Below are positions 17,743 to 27,200 of a stretch of DNA of 60,413 nt, piece by piece. A program made the position numbers and the translations under genes. A model generated the notes under the pieces. It was not told where the DNA came from. It did not search any database and saw only the letters and a program-made list of their open reading frames with translations. The stretch's first letter is position 1. Every line of letters starts with the position of its first letter. Source of the DNA: Opitutaceae bacterium (GTDB lineage: Bacteria > Verrucomicrobiota > Verrucomicrobiia > Opitutales > Opitutaceae); the NCBI GenBank assembly GCA_005799525.1, contig SYGN01000051.1:1-60413 (forward strand), read 5' to 3'.

Positions 17743-18273
17743 ATGGCCGACATGACCCCCGAACAGATGAGCCAGTTCGTCGAGCGCCTCACTGCGGCGC
17801 AAAGCGCACTCTACGGGTTCATCCACACCTTGCTGGCGGGCTCCACGGATACGGCGGACGTGTTGCAGGAAGCCAATCGCGTGCTCTGGCGGAAAGCGGC
17901 GGCCTACGACGCCGCGCGGCCGTTTTTGCCGTGGGCGCTGACGGTGGCGCGCTTCGAAGTGATGGCGCATCGCAAGCGCCAATCCCGCGACCGCCTCGTC
18001 TTCGACGACGACTTGCTGGGCCAGATCGCGGTAGAATATGAGCGCCAATCCGCCCGCGGGAGCGCCCTGCATGCCCTGGAGCACTGCCTGCAAAAACTCC
18101 CGCCCGCCCAACGCGAGCTCGTTGACCAACGTTACCTGCACGGCGAATCGGTGAACGACATCGCCGCGCGCCAGGGCCGCGCCGCCAACGCGGTGTCCGC
18201 CCTGCTCTACCGCATCCGCACGCTCCTCGCGACCTGCGTCGACCACACCTTGGCCAGGGACGAACCCGCATGA
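17743..18273 (+). CDS. ECF-like sigma-70 factor (Rhodopirellula/Verrucomicrobium type)
   Basis: A 176-residue RNA polymerase sigma factor. Region 2 is visible as DTADVLQEANRVLWRKAAAYD with FLPWALTVARFEVMAHRKRQ, and region 4 as LQKLPPAQRELVDQRYLHGESVNDIAARQGRAANAV (helix-turn-helix). It directs transcription of a small gene set. The start is ATG 17743; a second ATG lies at 17752. Its stop overlaps the FecR gene (ATGA at 18270-18273), so the two are translationally coupled, and it leads a run of transport and hydrolase genes. Confidence 0.9.
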   Translation: MADMTPEQMSQFVERLTAAQSALYGFIHTLLAGSTDTADVLQEANRVLWRKAAAYDAARPFLPWALTVARFEVMAHRKRQSRDRLVFDDDLLGQIAVEYERQSARGSALHALEHCLQKLPPAQRELVDQRYLHGESVNDIAARQGRAANAVSALLYRIRTLLATCVDHTLARDEPA

Positions 18274-19595
18274 GTGCGTCGGACCCCTCATTTCCGCGGT
18301 TGGTGCAGGCCGTCCTCGATGGGACCGCAACGCCGGAGCAGCACGCGCAACTGGCGGACTTGCTCCGGGCCAACCCTGATTTGCGCTCCGCTTATGTTCA
18401 TCAGATGCGACTCGATGCCCTGCTGCACTTCAAGGGCGGCGTTGTCACCACGCCAACGGTTCCGGGACGCGACCCGATCCGGCGTTTTCGGCCCTCCACG
18501 CTCCCGCCCCGCGTTGCGCTCGCCGCTGCCGTCGTCGTGCTTCTCACCTTCGTCACGCTGTGGTGGTCCCGGCGCGGCGTGGACGTGGAGATCGTCCGCG
18601 CGGCCGGGATCGTGGCCAAGGATTGGCCGGCGGGCAGCACGGTCCGGCTCACTCACCTCTCGCTGCCGCAGGGCCGCGTAGAATTCCGGTTGCCCTCCGG
18701 CATCTGGCTCCAGGTCGTGGCGCCGGCCGAACTCCAATTCGTCAACGCTATGCACGTGCGCGTGTCGCTCGGACAGGTCACTGCGGACGTTGGCGACCGC
18801 GGCAAGGGCTTCGTCGTCGACACCGCGCAGACCAAAATCGTCGACCTCGGCACAAGGTTTGGCGTCGCCGTGCCCAACGCCAGCCACACAGACGTGGTGG
18901 TATTTCAAGGCGAGGTGGAGGTGTTCGACCGCAACTCCCCGCACGCCTCGGACGCGCCGTTGACCCGCCTCGTCGAGGGCGAAGCCGTCCGCGTCGACGC
19001 GCGCCGCCAAATGAGCCGCATCATGAACGTCACCTCCGGCCCGCGCGACGCGGCGTGGTCTACGCACGGTGGCGCGTCCGGGGCGGTCATCACCTCGGTG
19101 CACGACAACCTCCGCGATCCGACCGAGCTCTATTATTACCGCATTCTCGCCGGCGGCCTGCACGAAGACGCGCCCGCCTTCGTCGCCAAGCGCCACGAGT
19201 GGAACGGCCTCGATGCCGCCGGCATCCCCGCCGAACTCCTCGGCGCCGACTTGGTGCAGACCGTCCCGAGTGACCGCGACAACACCGCACTCGAGATCGT
19301 CGTCACCGTCGCGCGCCCCGCCGTGATCTACGTGCTCGCCGACAGCCGCACCGAGGCGCCCACCTGGCTCGTGCAAAACTTCTCCAACACCGGCGCCCTC
19401 ATCGGTCTCGAAAACGCCCCGCTGCTCGCAAGCGGCAAACCGGTCGGCCGCGGCCCCGGCGAGGGCAACATGGCCCCGTTTGCCGTGTGGAAACGCGCGC
19501 TCCCCAATGGCGGATCCGTCAGACTCGGCCCACCCGGCGTCGCCACCGGCGAGATCCGCCCGTGGATGTATGGCATCGCCGCCCAGGCGCTCTGA
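18270..19595 (+). CDS. FecR-domain inner-membrane protein
   Basis: A 441-residue regulator partner of the upstream sigma factor. A cytoplasmic N-terminal anti-sigma-like part (FPRLVQAVLDGTATPEQHAQLADLL, typical of this family) is followed by one transmembrane helix (VALAAAVVVLLTFVTLWW, about residues 85-102) and a periplasmic FecR domain (FVVDTAQTKIVDLGTRFGVAV; VVVFQGEVEVF; LVEGEAVRVD). The C-terminal 190 residues form a further extracytoplasmic domain I do not recognise. It probably relays an envelope signal to the sigma factor. The downstream FAD gene starts 35 bases later. Confidence 0.88.
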   Translation: MSASDPSFPRLVQAVLDGTATPEQHAQLADLLRANPDLRSAYVHQMRLDALLHFKGGVVTTPTVPGRDPIRRFRPSTLPPRVALAAAVVVLLTFVTLWWSRRGVDVEIVRAAGIVAKDWPAGSTVRLTHLSLPQGRVEFRLPSGIWLQVVAPAELQFVNAMHVRVSLGQVTADVGDRGKGFVVDTAQTKIVDLGTRFGVAVPNASHTDVVVFQGEVEVFDRNSPHASDAPLTRLVEGEAVRVDARRQMSRIMNVTSGPRDAAWSTHGGASGAVITSVHDNLRDPTELYYYRILAGGLHEDAPAFVAKRHEWNGLDAAGIPAELLGADLVQTVPSDRDNTALEIVVTVARPAVIYVLADSRTEAPTWLVQNFSNTGALIGLENAPLLASGKPVGRGPGEGNMAPFAVWKRALPNGGSVRLGPPGVATGEIRPWMYGIAAQAL

Positions 19596-19630
19596 TTTCT
19601 TCCAGCTCACGCACCTGCCTCCGTCCCCTC

Positions 19631-21877
19631 ATGCACAAATACCCCAAATCGTTTCTTCCGCTGCTCGTCGGCCTCGCGCTGGTTTTCGGTGCCGCCCGCG
19701 CCGCCACCGCTCCATCCCCAACCACCCTCTCCGAGGCAAACTCCGACATCCTCGTCTTCGGCGGCACGCCCGCCGGCATCATGTCCGCCGTCGCCGCCGG
19801 TCGCGCCGGCGCCCACGTCGTCCTGATCGAGCCCAGCTACCTCATCGGCGGCCTGATGAGCGGCGGCCTCCACAAGACCGACATCGGCAAACGCGAAACC
19901 ATCGGCGGACTCTCCGCGGAGTTTTTCCAACGCGTGATGGATTTCTACACGAAGACCTACGGCGCCAATTCCCCGCAGGTCAAAGCCCTCGACTACACGC
20001 AGGACCCGAAGACGCGCAGCGGTTACTATTTCGAACCGAAGATCGCGCTGCAGATTTTCCGCGAGATGCTCGCCGGGGCGCGCGTCACCGTGCGCACGAA
20101 GGAGGAACTGCAATCCGTCGACGCCGTCGCCGGCCAGGTCCGCAGCCTCGTCACGCGCCACACCGCGACCGGCGCCGCGACGCGTTTCACGGGCAAAATC
20201 TTCGTCGACGGCTCCTACGAGGGCGACCTCATGGCGCAGGCCGGCGTGCTCTACCGCGTCGGCCGCGAGGCGCGCGCCGAATACAACGAATCGCTCGCCG
20301 GCCTCACCGAAGGCCCCGCCGAGTATCTCGGCACGGGCGACCACCGCGTCCAATCCTACAACGTCCGCAGCACGATCACCGTCGATCCCGCCAACCGTGT
20401 GCCGATCCCGAAGCCGAAGCAGTATTTCCGCGACGCCCACGCACATCACATCGCGACGATCAACACCCACGGCCTCAAGCGCCTCGTCGAGCTCTACCCC
20501 GACCGCGACCGCTGGGCCGAGATCAACGGCAAGATGGACCCCAACAAAGCCGACTTCATCGGCATGAACCTCGGCTACAGCGAGGGCGACTACGAGCAGC
20601 GCGCCCGCATCACCGCCAAGGTCCAGGACTACTGGCTCAGCCTCTGGTGGATGCTCCAGAACGACCCCGAAATCCCCGAAGCCTTCAAGGCCGACGCCCG
20701 CACCTACGGCCTCCCGAAAGACGAATACCTTGAGAGCAACCACGTCACGCCGCAGATCTACGTGCGCGTCGCGCGCCGCCTGCAGGGCCGCTATTTTCTC
20801 ACGCAACACGACGTGCACCGCGACCGCTTCAAGCCCGACACCATCTGCCTGGGCAGCTACGGCACCGACTGCCACGGCATCCAGACGATCCAGACGGAGG
20901 CCGGCCTGAAACTCGAGGGCGACTTCAACGGCGCCGCCGACGCCTACGAGATTCCCTACCGCACCCTCACGCCCTACGGCGTGAAAAACCTCCTCGTCGT
21001 CGCCGCGATCTCCGCCTCGCACGTCGCCTACTCCAGCGTGCGCATGGAGCCCGTCTTCATGATGCTCGGCCACGCCGGCGGCCTCGCCGCCCAACTCGCT
21101 CTCGCCGGCCAAACCTCCGTGCAGGACATCTCCATCGCGAAACTCCAGGCCGGCCTCACCGCCTCCGGCATGCCGCTCAAAGCCCCCTACCGTCCGTGGG
21201 TCGAAATCCGCGCCGTGCAAAACGGCCCCTTCCAGCCCGGCACTTCCATCGACTTCGAAGTCGTCGAGCAAGACGTCCGCGCCCCGCTCACGCGTTTCGC
21301 GTGGTCGTTCGACGGCAGCGGCGCCGTGCAGGGCACGGGTAACAAAGCCCGTTTCACGTTTCCGCATCCGGGCAAATATTCCGTCATGCTCCTCGCGTGG
21401 GAAGGCGACAAACAATTCGCCCTGCCCGCCACGCTCGACGTCACCGTCGAGGGCGGCGCCTCGCTTAACCGTGAGGTCCACTACACGCACGCCACCACCG
21501 TCGGCCGCTGGACCCGCTCGCGCGGCCAGGAAATCGAATACCGCAACCGCGTCGGCCTCCTCGACGAAAACAAACGCGACGGCCAATCCCGCGCCGAGTT
21601 CACCACCACGCTCCCGAAGTCCGGCCGCTACCGCGTCGCCGTCGCTTACGCCACCGTCGGCAATCGCGCGACCAACACGCCCGTCCAAATCGCGCACGCC
21701 GACGGCACCGCGACCGTGAAGGTGAATCAGCGCAAAAAAGCATCGCCCTTCGCCTTTGTCCCCGTCGGTGACTATCGCTTCAAAGCCGGCGAGCCCGCGA
21801 CCGTCGTCCTCACCAACGCCGGCGTCGATGGCTATGTGCAGATCGACACCGTGCGCTGGCTCTGGCTCGGTGACTGA
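19631..21877 (+). CDS. Secreted FAD-dependent oxidoreductase with PKD-like and golvesin-like C-terminal domains
   Basis: A 748-residue exported protein. Signal peptide FLPLLVGLALVFGAARAA, then the FAD-binding fold of the FAD-dependent oxidoreductase family common in Verrucomicrobiota (DILVFGGTPAGIMSAVAAGR, residues 39-58; KIFVDGSYEGDLMAQAG; LVVAAISASHVAYSSVRMEP). Beyond about residue 530 there is a PKD-like beta domain (FAWSFDGSGAVQGTGNKARF) and a last 150-residue golvesin C-terminal-like domain (HADGTATVKVNQRKK; NAGVDGYVQIDTVRW) closely resembling the next gene. The redox substrate is unknown. The start is ATG 19631 because the leader begins there. Two bases separate it from the next gene. 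Confidence 0.85.
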   Translation: MHKYPKSFLPLLVGLALVFGAARAATAPSPTTLSEANSDILVFGGTPAGIMSAVAAGRAGAHVVLIEPSYLIGGLMSGGLHKTDIGKRETIGGLSAEFFQRVMDFYTKTYGANSPQVKALDYTQDPKTRSGYYFEPKIALQIFREMLAGARVTVRTKEELQSVDAVAGQVRSLVTRHTATGAATRFTGKIFVDGSYEGDLMAQAGVLYRVGREARAEYNESLAGLTEGPAEYLGTGDHRVQSYNVRSTITVDPANRVPIPKPKQYFRDAHAHHIATINTHGLKRLVELYPDRDRWAEINGKMDPNKADFIGMNLGYSEGDYEQRARITAKVQDYWLSLWWMLQNDPEIPEAFKADARTYGLPKDEYLESNHVTPQIYVRVARRLQGRYFLTQHDVHRDRFKPDTICLGSYGTDCHGIQTIQTEAGLKLEGDFNGAADAYEIPYRTLTPYGVKNLLVVAAISASHVAYSSVRMEPVFMMLGHAGGLAAQLALAGQTSVQDISIAKLQAGLTASGMPLKAPYRPWVEIRAVQNGPFQPGTSIDFEVVEQDVRAPLTRFAWSFDGSGAVQGTGNKARFTFPHPGKYSVMLLAWEGDKQFALPATLDVTVEGGASLNREVHYTHATTVGRWTRSRGQEIEYRNRVGLLDENKRDGQSRAEFTTTLPKSGRYRVAVAYATVGNRATNTPVQIAHADGTATVKVNQRKKASPFAFVPVGDYRFKAGEPATVVLTNAGVDGYVQIDTVRWLWLGD

Positions 21878-21879
21878 CG

Positions 21880-22500
21880 ATGAATCCCACGCGCCACCCC
21901 ACGCGGCCCGTCCTCCCGCTCCTCTGCGCTTTCGCGTGCGCGGTCATCGCCGCGCCCGCGCCCAAACTCGCGCCGCACCCCGACGCGTCTCCCAACACCC
22001 ACGCGCCCGGCGAAGTCGACCGCCTCGAACTCGTCCCCTTCATCGTCGCCGATCCCGCCATACTCCCCGGCATCGTCGTCGATGAAACGGCCGCGACCCT
22101 CGTCGGAAAATGGCAATACTCCATGCACACGCCGCCCTACGTCGGCCTCGGCTACCTCCACGATCTGCGCGCCGACAAAGGCGCCAAGTCCGCGACCTTC
22201 ACGCCCGAGTTCCCGCGCGCCGGCTGGTATGAAGTGCGCCTTGCGCACTGCTCCAACGTCCGCCGCACCACCACCGCGCCGATCACGATCCGCCACGCCG
22301 ACGGCGAGACCACCGTGCGCGTCAACCAGCGCGAGGAGCCGCCGCACGCGCGGCTCTGGCGCACGCTCGGCACCTTCCGGTTCGCCGCCGGCCGCACCGG
22401 ATTCGTCCGGATCGGCAATGCCGGCACCGCCGACGGCTACGTGATCGCCGACGCCGTGCAGTTCCTCCCCGTTTCCGCGCCTCCCACTTCCACCCCATGA
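21880..22500 (+). CDS. Secreted golvesin C-terminal-like domain protein
   Basis: A 206-residue exported single-domain protein. Signal peptide LPLLCAFACAVIAAPAP, then a beta-sandwich with WQYSMHTPPYVGLGYLHD, WYEVRLAHCSNVRRTTTAPI, HADGETTVRVNQRE and NAGTADGYVIADAVQFLP. These are the same elements as the last domain of the upstream FAD oxidoreductase. This domain is often attached to carbohydrate-active enzymes and may bind glycans; a binding role here is inferred. Its stop overlaps the TonB receptor ATG (ATGA, 22497-22500). Confidence 0.78.
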   Translation: MNPTRHPTRPVLPLLCAFACAVIAAPAPKLAPHPDASPNTHAPGEVDRLELVPFIVADPAILPGIVVDETAATLVGKWQYSMHTPPYVGLGYLHDLRADKGAKSATFTPEFPRAGWYEVRLAHCSNVRRTTTAPITIRHADGETTVRVNQREEPPHARLWRTLGTFRFAAGRTGFVRIGNAGTADGYVIADAVQFLPVSAPPTSTP

Positions 22501-24746
22501 CCCCGCACCCCACCCTCCCGACCCTGCGCTCAATCGCACTCATTCTCTTCTTCACTTCCTCTGCCTTCGCCCAAACCGCTTCTCCACCCTCACCATCACC
22601 CGCCGATCCCGAAGACGTCGTCACGCTCCGCGAGTTCGAAGTCTCCGCCGCGCGCGCCACCTCCGCCTACGTCGCCACGGAATCCACCGCCGGCACGCGC
22701 ACCGGCGCGAAACTCACCGAGACGCCCTACTCCGTGCAGGTGCTCACGAATGAGTTCATGAACGATTTCCAACTCTTCGAAATGGCCGACCAGCTCCGCT
22801 ACGTCGCCGGCGCGTTCTCCGGCGCCGAGGATACCGGCGCGAACAACGGCCGCACGCTCCGCGGCTTCACGCCGCCCGTGCTCCGCGACGGTTTCTCCCG
22901 CGCCAATCCGCCCAACCGCGCCACCGTCGATCGCGTCGAGGTCATCCGCGGACCCGTCTCCACGCTCTACGGACAGTCGAGTCCCGGCGGCTTGATCAAC
23001 TACGTCTCAAAACGCGCCAAGCGCACGCCGCGCTACTCGCTCTCCGCCACGCTCGGCGACTCCTACGGCTTTCAACGTTTCGCCGCCGACGCCACCGGCC
23101 CGCTCATGCAGGACAAACTCTACTACTACGCCGTCTACGCCCACGACTACACCGATAGCGACCTCCAGTATTACTATAACAAGAAGGACCTCTACGCCGC
23201 CGGCCTCACCTACGTCCTCTCGCCGCGCACCTCGATCACCGCCTCGTGGGAGCGCCAGTCCATCGAGTCCAATCAGGGCGACGCGATTCCCATTCTCCAA
23301 GTCGCCGCGCCCACGCGCTCCGTCGGCATCTACTGGGATCTCGCGACCTACAACATCATGGGACCGCACAACGTCCTCGATCGCGATTTCGAGAGCGGCA
23401 ACCTCCTCGTCGAGCACCGCTTCGCGCCGAACCTCCTCGCGCGCCTCAACCTCCAGACCTACGACAAAGATTTCACGGAGAACCAATATCGCTACGGCAG
23501 CGGCAACGCCCTCCTCGCCGGCGGCACGATGACCGCCGAGGCCTTTCGCCAAAACCAGGACGAGTCCGCCCACCTCGCGCAGGCCGATCTCCTCTGGACC
23601 GTGCAGACCGGCCGCGTGAAACACGCCCTGCTCCTCGCCGCCGACGCCAACCTCTACGCGCTGCGCAACATGACCTTCGTCGCGCCGCCCGTGCGCACGT
23701 CGCCCACGATCAACCGCCGCCCCACCTACGTCATCAATCCCTTCGCGCCCGTCTGGCCGCAAATCCCCGACGCCGATATTTCGCAGGTCTTCCAGGACAC
23801 CGACCGCGAGATCACCACCACCGGCGCGCTCGCCAGCCACCGCATGTTTCTCCTCGAGGGCCGCCTCGTCACGATGGCCGGCCTCCGCTATGATCGCGTG
23901 AAGAATCGCAAACTCTCCGCCCTCGCCGCCACCGCCGTCGTCGGCGCCAACAACCAGATTCCCGTCGCCACCGTCACCGATGGCAGCGGCTCCAGCGAAG
24001 ACGCGCTCAGCTACACCCTCGGCGCCAACTACAAACTCCGCGGCGACAGCCTCGTCTGGTTCGCCAACCACAGCACCGGCTTCGAGCCCACCGTCAGCAT
24101 CGACAATGGCACGCAAGCCGTCGTCCCCAACGAAACCTCCAGCGGCATCGAAACCGGCCTCAAAGGCTCGCTCTTCAACGACGAGCTTTCGTGGACCGCC
24201 TCGATTTTCACGCTCAAGAAAAACGACGTCGCCATCTCCAATCCCGTCTTCAACACCGCCGCCCTCCCCGGCACACCGCAGTTTATCCTCGGGGGCAAAG
24301 AGGAAGCGAAGGGCTACGAGCTCGACGCCCGCTGGAACGTGAACCCGAGTCTCTACGTCCAAGCCGGCGGCTCGTTCGTTGCCGCCGAAGTCACCGATCC
24401 CGTCGATGCCCGCGACCGCATCATCAAGGCCCCGCGCTACAGCGGCTACCTCGCCACGCGCTACGTGATTCGCACCGGCACGTGGAAAGGCCTCCGCTTC
24501 GGCGCGAGCACGAGCTACACCTCCGACTACCTCTTCAACCGCGGCACCGCGACGCGCTTCCGCCAGATCCATCCCGCCGTCGCCCTGCACAACGCCTTCA
24601 TCGGCTACACGTGGCGCACCCCTGGAAAACCCACCCACAACGTCGCGCTCAACGCTCAAAACCTCTTCGATAAATATTATCTGCAAGACACCTTCCGCCT
24701 CGCCCGCGGCCGCGAGCTGCGCGCGACCTACACCGTCACCTACTAA
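22497..24746 (+). CDS. TonB-dependent receptor (siderophore-receptor-like architecture)
   Basis: A 749-residue outer-membrane receptor, shorter than the others here. Signal peptide SIALILFFTSSAFAQT, TonB-box-like DVVTLREFEVSA, plug domain (LTETPYSVQVLTNEFMNDF; VDRVEVIRGPVSTLYGQSSP; GGLINYVSKRA), and a barrel ending in ELRATYTVTY. The plug wording is that of the TonB-siderophore receptor group, though in this setting the ligand could be a glycan fragment. Co-translated with the golvesin-domain protein and 11 bases upstream of the SGNH hydrolase, so part of the sigma/FecR-led operon. Confidence 0.92.
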   Translation: MTPHPTLPTLRSIALILFFTSSAFAQTASPPSPSPADPEDVVTLREFEVSAARATSAYVATESTAGTRTGAKLTETPYSVQVLTNEFMNDFQLFEMADQLRYVAGAFSGAEDTGANNGRTLRGFTPPVLRDGFSRANPPNRATVDRVEVIRGPVSTLYGQSSPGGLINYVSKRAKRTPRYSLSATLGDSYGFQRFAADATGPLMQDKLYYYAVYAHDYTDSDLQYYYNKKDLYAAGLTYVLSPRTSITASWERQSIESNQGDAIPILQVAAPTRSVGIYWDLATYNIMGPHNVLDRDFESGNLLVEHRFAPNLLARLNLQTYDKDFTENQYRYGSGNALLAGGTMTAEAFRQNQDESAHLAQADLLWTVQTGRVKHALLLAADANLYALRNMTFVAPPVRTSPTINRRPTYVINPFAPVWPQIPDADISQVFQDTDREITTTGALASHRMFLLEGRLVTMAGLRYDRVKNRKLSALAATAVVGANNQIPVATVTDGSGSSEDALSYTLGANYKLRGDSLVWFANHSTGFEPTVSIDNGTQAVVPNETSSGIETGLKGSLFNDELSWTASIFTLKKNDVAISNPVFNTAALPGTPQFILGGKEEAKGYELDARWNVNPSLYVQAGGSFVAAEVTDPVDARDRIIKAPRYSGYLATRYVIRTGTWKGLRFGASTSYTSDYLFNRGTATRFRQIHPAVALHNAFIGYTWRTPGKPTHNVALNAQNLFDKYYLQDTFRLARGRELRATYTVTY

Positions 24747-24757
24747 CGCCTCCCCCG

Positions 24758-25456
24758 ATGCGTCTTCTTTTCTCCATTCTCGCCTCCGCGCTCGTCATCT
24801 TCTCAACCGCGCTCGCTGCCGAACCGCCCGCCACGCCACGCTTCATCGCCGCCCTCCGCGCCGGTCGCGCGCAGCACATCGTCATTTACGGCACGAGCCT
24901 CAGCAAAGGCGGCGCGTGGGTCCCGCAACTCCAACAAACCCTCGACGCCCGCTTTCCCGGCCTCGTCAAACTCACCAATAGCGCGCGCGGCGGCCAGCAC
25001 TCCGGCTGGGGCGCCGCCCACGTCGACTCCGCCGTCGTCGCGCTCAAGCCCGACGTCGTCTTCATCGAGTTCGCGATCAATGACGCCGTCACGCGTTTCG
25101 ACCTCTCGCTCGACACCATCCGCCGCAACGTCGACACCATCCTCGACCGGATCGCCACCCTCCCCACCTGCGAAGTGATTCTCCAAATCATGAACCCCGC
25201 CTTCGGCAAAGCCGAGGGCGACTCCGCCCACCGTCGCCAGCAGGACGCGTATCAGCAAATTTACCGCGATGCCGCGAGCCGCCGCGGGCTTCTCCTCGTC
25301 GATCACGCCGCAGCGTGGAACCGCCTCCTTGCCGCCGAGGGTGAGGCCGCCGTGAAAAAACTCATCCCTGACGGGGTGCACCCCAACGTCGAAGGCTGGC
25401 GCCGCATCGTCACCCCGCCGCTTCACCGCGCCCTCGACATCGCACCACCCCCCTGA
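24758..25456 (+). CDS. Secreted SGNH/GDSL hydrolase
   Basis: A 232-residue exported esterase/lipase-fold enzyme. Signal peptide LLFSILASALVIFSTALAAE. Block I is the variant YGTSLSKGGAW (Ser in GTSLS instead of GDSL), block II SARGGQHSG, block III FAINDAVTRF, and block V DGVHPNVEGW with the catalytic Asp and His. Such enzymes remove acetyl or other acyl groups from carbohydrates. It lies between a TonB receptor and a sulfatase in the same orientation, which suggests de-esterification of the same imported glycan. Confidence 0.87.
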   Translation: MRLLFSILASALVIFSTALAAEPPATPRFIAALRAGRAQHIVIYGTSLSKGGAWVPQLQQTLDARFPGLVKLTNSARGGQHSGWGAAHVDSAVVALKPDVVFIEFAINDAVTRFDLSLDTIRRNVDTILDRIATLPTCEVILQIMNPAFGKAEGDSAHRRQQDAYQQIYRDAASRRGLLLVDHAAAWNRLLAAEGEAAVKKLIPDGVHPNVEGWRRIVTPPLHRALDIAPPP

Positions 25457-25560
25457 CGGGCTCGTTACACGCCATCAGGAACGGGCTCGTCGGCCTGCTT
25501 CCCCGCATTGCCGGTCCGTGATCTCGGCTCCGTTTCCATTCCCCTCTTCCCTCACATCCC

Positions 25561-27033
25561 ATGCGCCTCACCGCCATTGTCTCCGCCGCCCTCTTGCTCG
25601 CGATCTCCGCCGCTCACGCCGCCACGCCCGCGCGCCCCAACGTCGTCTTCATCCTCGCCGACGACCTCGGCTACATGGACATCGGCGCGAACAACCCGAA
25701 CACCTTCTACGAGACCCCGCACCTCGACGCGCTCGCGAAACGCGGCATGCGTTTCACGCAGGGCTACACCGCCTGCTGCGTCTGCTCGCCCACGCGCGGC
25801 AGCATCATGACCGGAAAATATCCGCCGCGCTTCGGCATCACGGATTTCATTCCCGGCATGCGCCCCGGCAAACTCCTCTCCGCCCCCAACGCCACCCATC
25901 TCCCGCTCGCAGAAACCACGCTCGCCGAAGCCTTCCGCGACGGCGGTTACGCGACCTTCTTCGCCGGCAAATGGCATCTCGGCGGCGGTGAATTCTCCCC
26001 CAACGCCCAAGGTTTTGGCCCCGGTCTCACCCCGGCCGAAGGCGCCAAGGGCACCACGCAGTTCTGGTATCCGCCCTCCGCGACGCCTCCGCCCGACTCC
26101 CGCGACGACCCCAAGACCACCGACCGGATCGCCGACGCCGCGGTCGCCTTCATCGCCTCTCACCGGGACAAACCGTTCTTCGCCTATCTGCCCTTCCTCG
26201 CCCCGCACACACCCATCGCGGCCCGCGCAGAGCTCATCGCGAAATACGAAAAGAAAAAGCTCTCCGCACCCCCCGACGCTTGGGGCCGCGAGCGCGCACG
26301 TGACGTGCGCCTCGTCCAAAACCACGCGCCCTACGCCGCGATGCTCGAGCAACTCGACACCGCCCTCGGCCGCGTGTTTGCCGCCCTCAAGAAAAACGGG
26401 CTCACGGACCGCACCATCGTCGTCTTCATGTCGGACAACGGCGGACTCTCCACCAGCGAAGGCCACCCGACATCGAATCTCCCCCTCCGCGCCGGCAAGG
26501 GCTGGCCCTACGAGGGCGGCACCCGCGTCGCCTGGCTCGTCTCCGCTCCCGGTATCACCAAACCCGGCACGACCTGCGACACGCCCGTCATCAGCACCGA
26601 CCACTACGCCACGCTCCTCGAACTCGCCGGCCTCCCCGCGCTCCCCGCCCAACACCGCGACAGCCTCAGTTTCGTCCCCGCCCTCCGCGGCCAACGCACG
26701 CCGCGCAGCCAGCCGCTCTACTGGCACTACCCGCACTACGGCAACCAGGGCGGCGCACCTCACGGCGCCATCCGCGACGGCGATTGGAAACTCATCGAGT
26801 GGTTCGAAGACAATTCCGTCGAACTCTATAACATCCCGCAGGACATCTCGGAAAAAACCAACCTCGCCACGCAGCACGCCGACAAAGTCGCCGCCCTCCG
26901 CGCGAAACTCGCCGCCTGGCGCCAAGAGGTCGGCGCCCTCATGCCGACACCCAACCCCGACTACGACCCCAACGCCAAGCCCGAGCCCGCCGCCGCGAAA
27001 AAGAACGCCAAGAAGGGCGCGCCGAAGAGCTAG
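25561..27033 (+). CDS. Secreted sulfatase with lysine-rich tail
   Basis: A 490-residue sulfatase. Signal peptide AIVSAALLLAISAAHAAT; metal residues in ILADDLGYMD; formylglycine site Cys75 in CCVCSPTRGSIMTGKYPP; FFAGKWHLGG; second metal site FMSDNGGLSTSEGHPTSN; C-terminal ELYNIPQDISEKTNL. Ends with the basic tail EPAAAKKNAKKGAPKS. Unlike the 9360, 12581 and 34242 enzymes, its leader lacks the pyrimidine-rich LSLSLLLSFS core. Last gene of the sigma/FecR-led run, 104 bases after the SGNH gene, followed by repeat R2. Confidence 0.92.
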   Translation: MRLTAIVSAALLLAISAAHAATPARPNVVFILADDLGYMDIGANNPNTFYETPHLDALAKRGMRFTQGYTACCVCSPTRGSIMTGKYPPRFGITDFIPGMRPGKLLSAPNATHLPLAETTLAEAFRDGGYATFFAGKWHLGGGEFSPNAQGFGPGLTPAEGAKGTTQFWYPPSATPPPDSRDDPKTTDRIADAAVAFIASHRDKPFFAYLPFLAPHTPIAARAELIAKYEKKKLSAPPDAWGRERARDVRLVQNHAPYAAMLEQLDTALGRVFAALKKNGLTDRTIVVFMSDNGGLSTSEGHPTSNLPLRAGKGWPYEGGTRVAWLVSAPGITKPGTTCDTPVISTDHYATLLELAGLPALPAQHRDSLSFVPALRGQRTPRSQPLYWHYPHYGNQGGAPHGAIRDGDWKLIEWFEDNSVELYNIPQDISEKTNLATQHADKVAALRAKLAAWRQEVGALMPTPNPDYDPNAKPEPAAAKKNAKKGAPKS

Positions 27034-27040
27034 CCCTCAT

Positions 27041-27169
27041 CAATCACGTTTTTCTGAAGGAATTCTTTTTTCACAGAGCGCAAAGAGGTCCGAACCGAGG
27101 TCACGGAACCAAACACCTTGTCCGCTCTGTGACCTCTGTGGGCTGGGCTCCGTGCCTTCTGTGAAATGC
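27041..27169 (-). repeat. Dispersed intergenic repeat, copy R2
   Basis: Inverse copy of R1 (4378-4506), same 129-base length, beginning eight bases after the sulfatase stop. Complementary ends around TTTTTTCACAGAG and CTGTGAAAT allow a long hairpin, which may also serve as a transcription end. The two copies are 22.5 kb apart in opposite orientation, so recombination between them would invert the intervening sulfatase/receptor block. Confidence 0.85.
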
Positions 27170-27200
27170 GTTTGGTCAAGTCGGATGGGAAATATCCGCG

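Noticed and set aside
19607-21697. 696-codon minus-strand frame opposite the FAD oxidoreductase
   Set aside because: Low-complexity composition mirrors the real gene's codon pattern; no family resemblance.
23007-24686. 559-codon minus-strand frame opposite the TonB receptor
   Set aside because: Same shadow pattern; the plus-strand receptor has clear plug and barrel motifs.
27041-27200. Possible short CRISPR-like repeat pattern from repeated CACAGAG words
   Set aside because: Words are irregularly spaced, not separated by unique spacers, and the whole block recurs as one inverted unit elsewhere.
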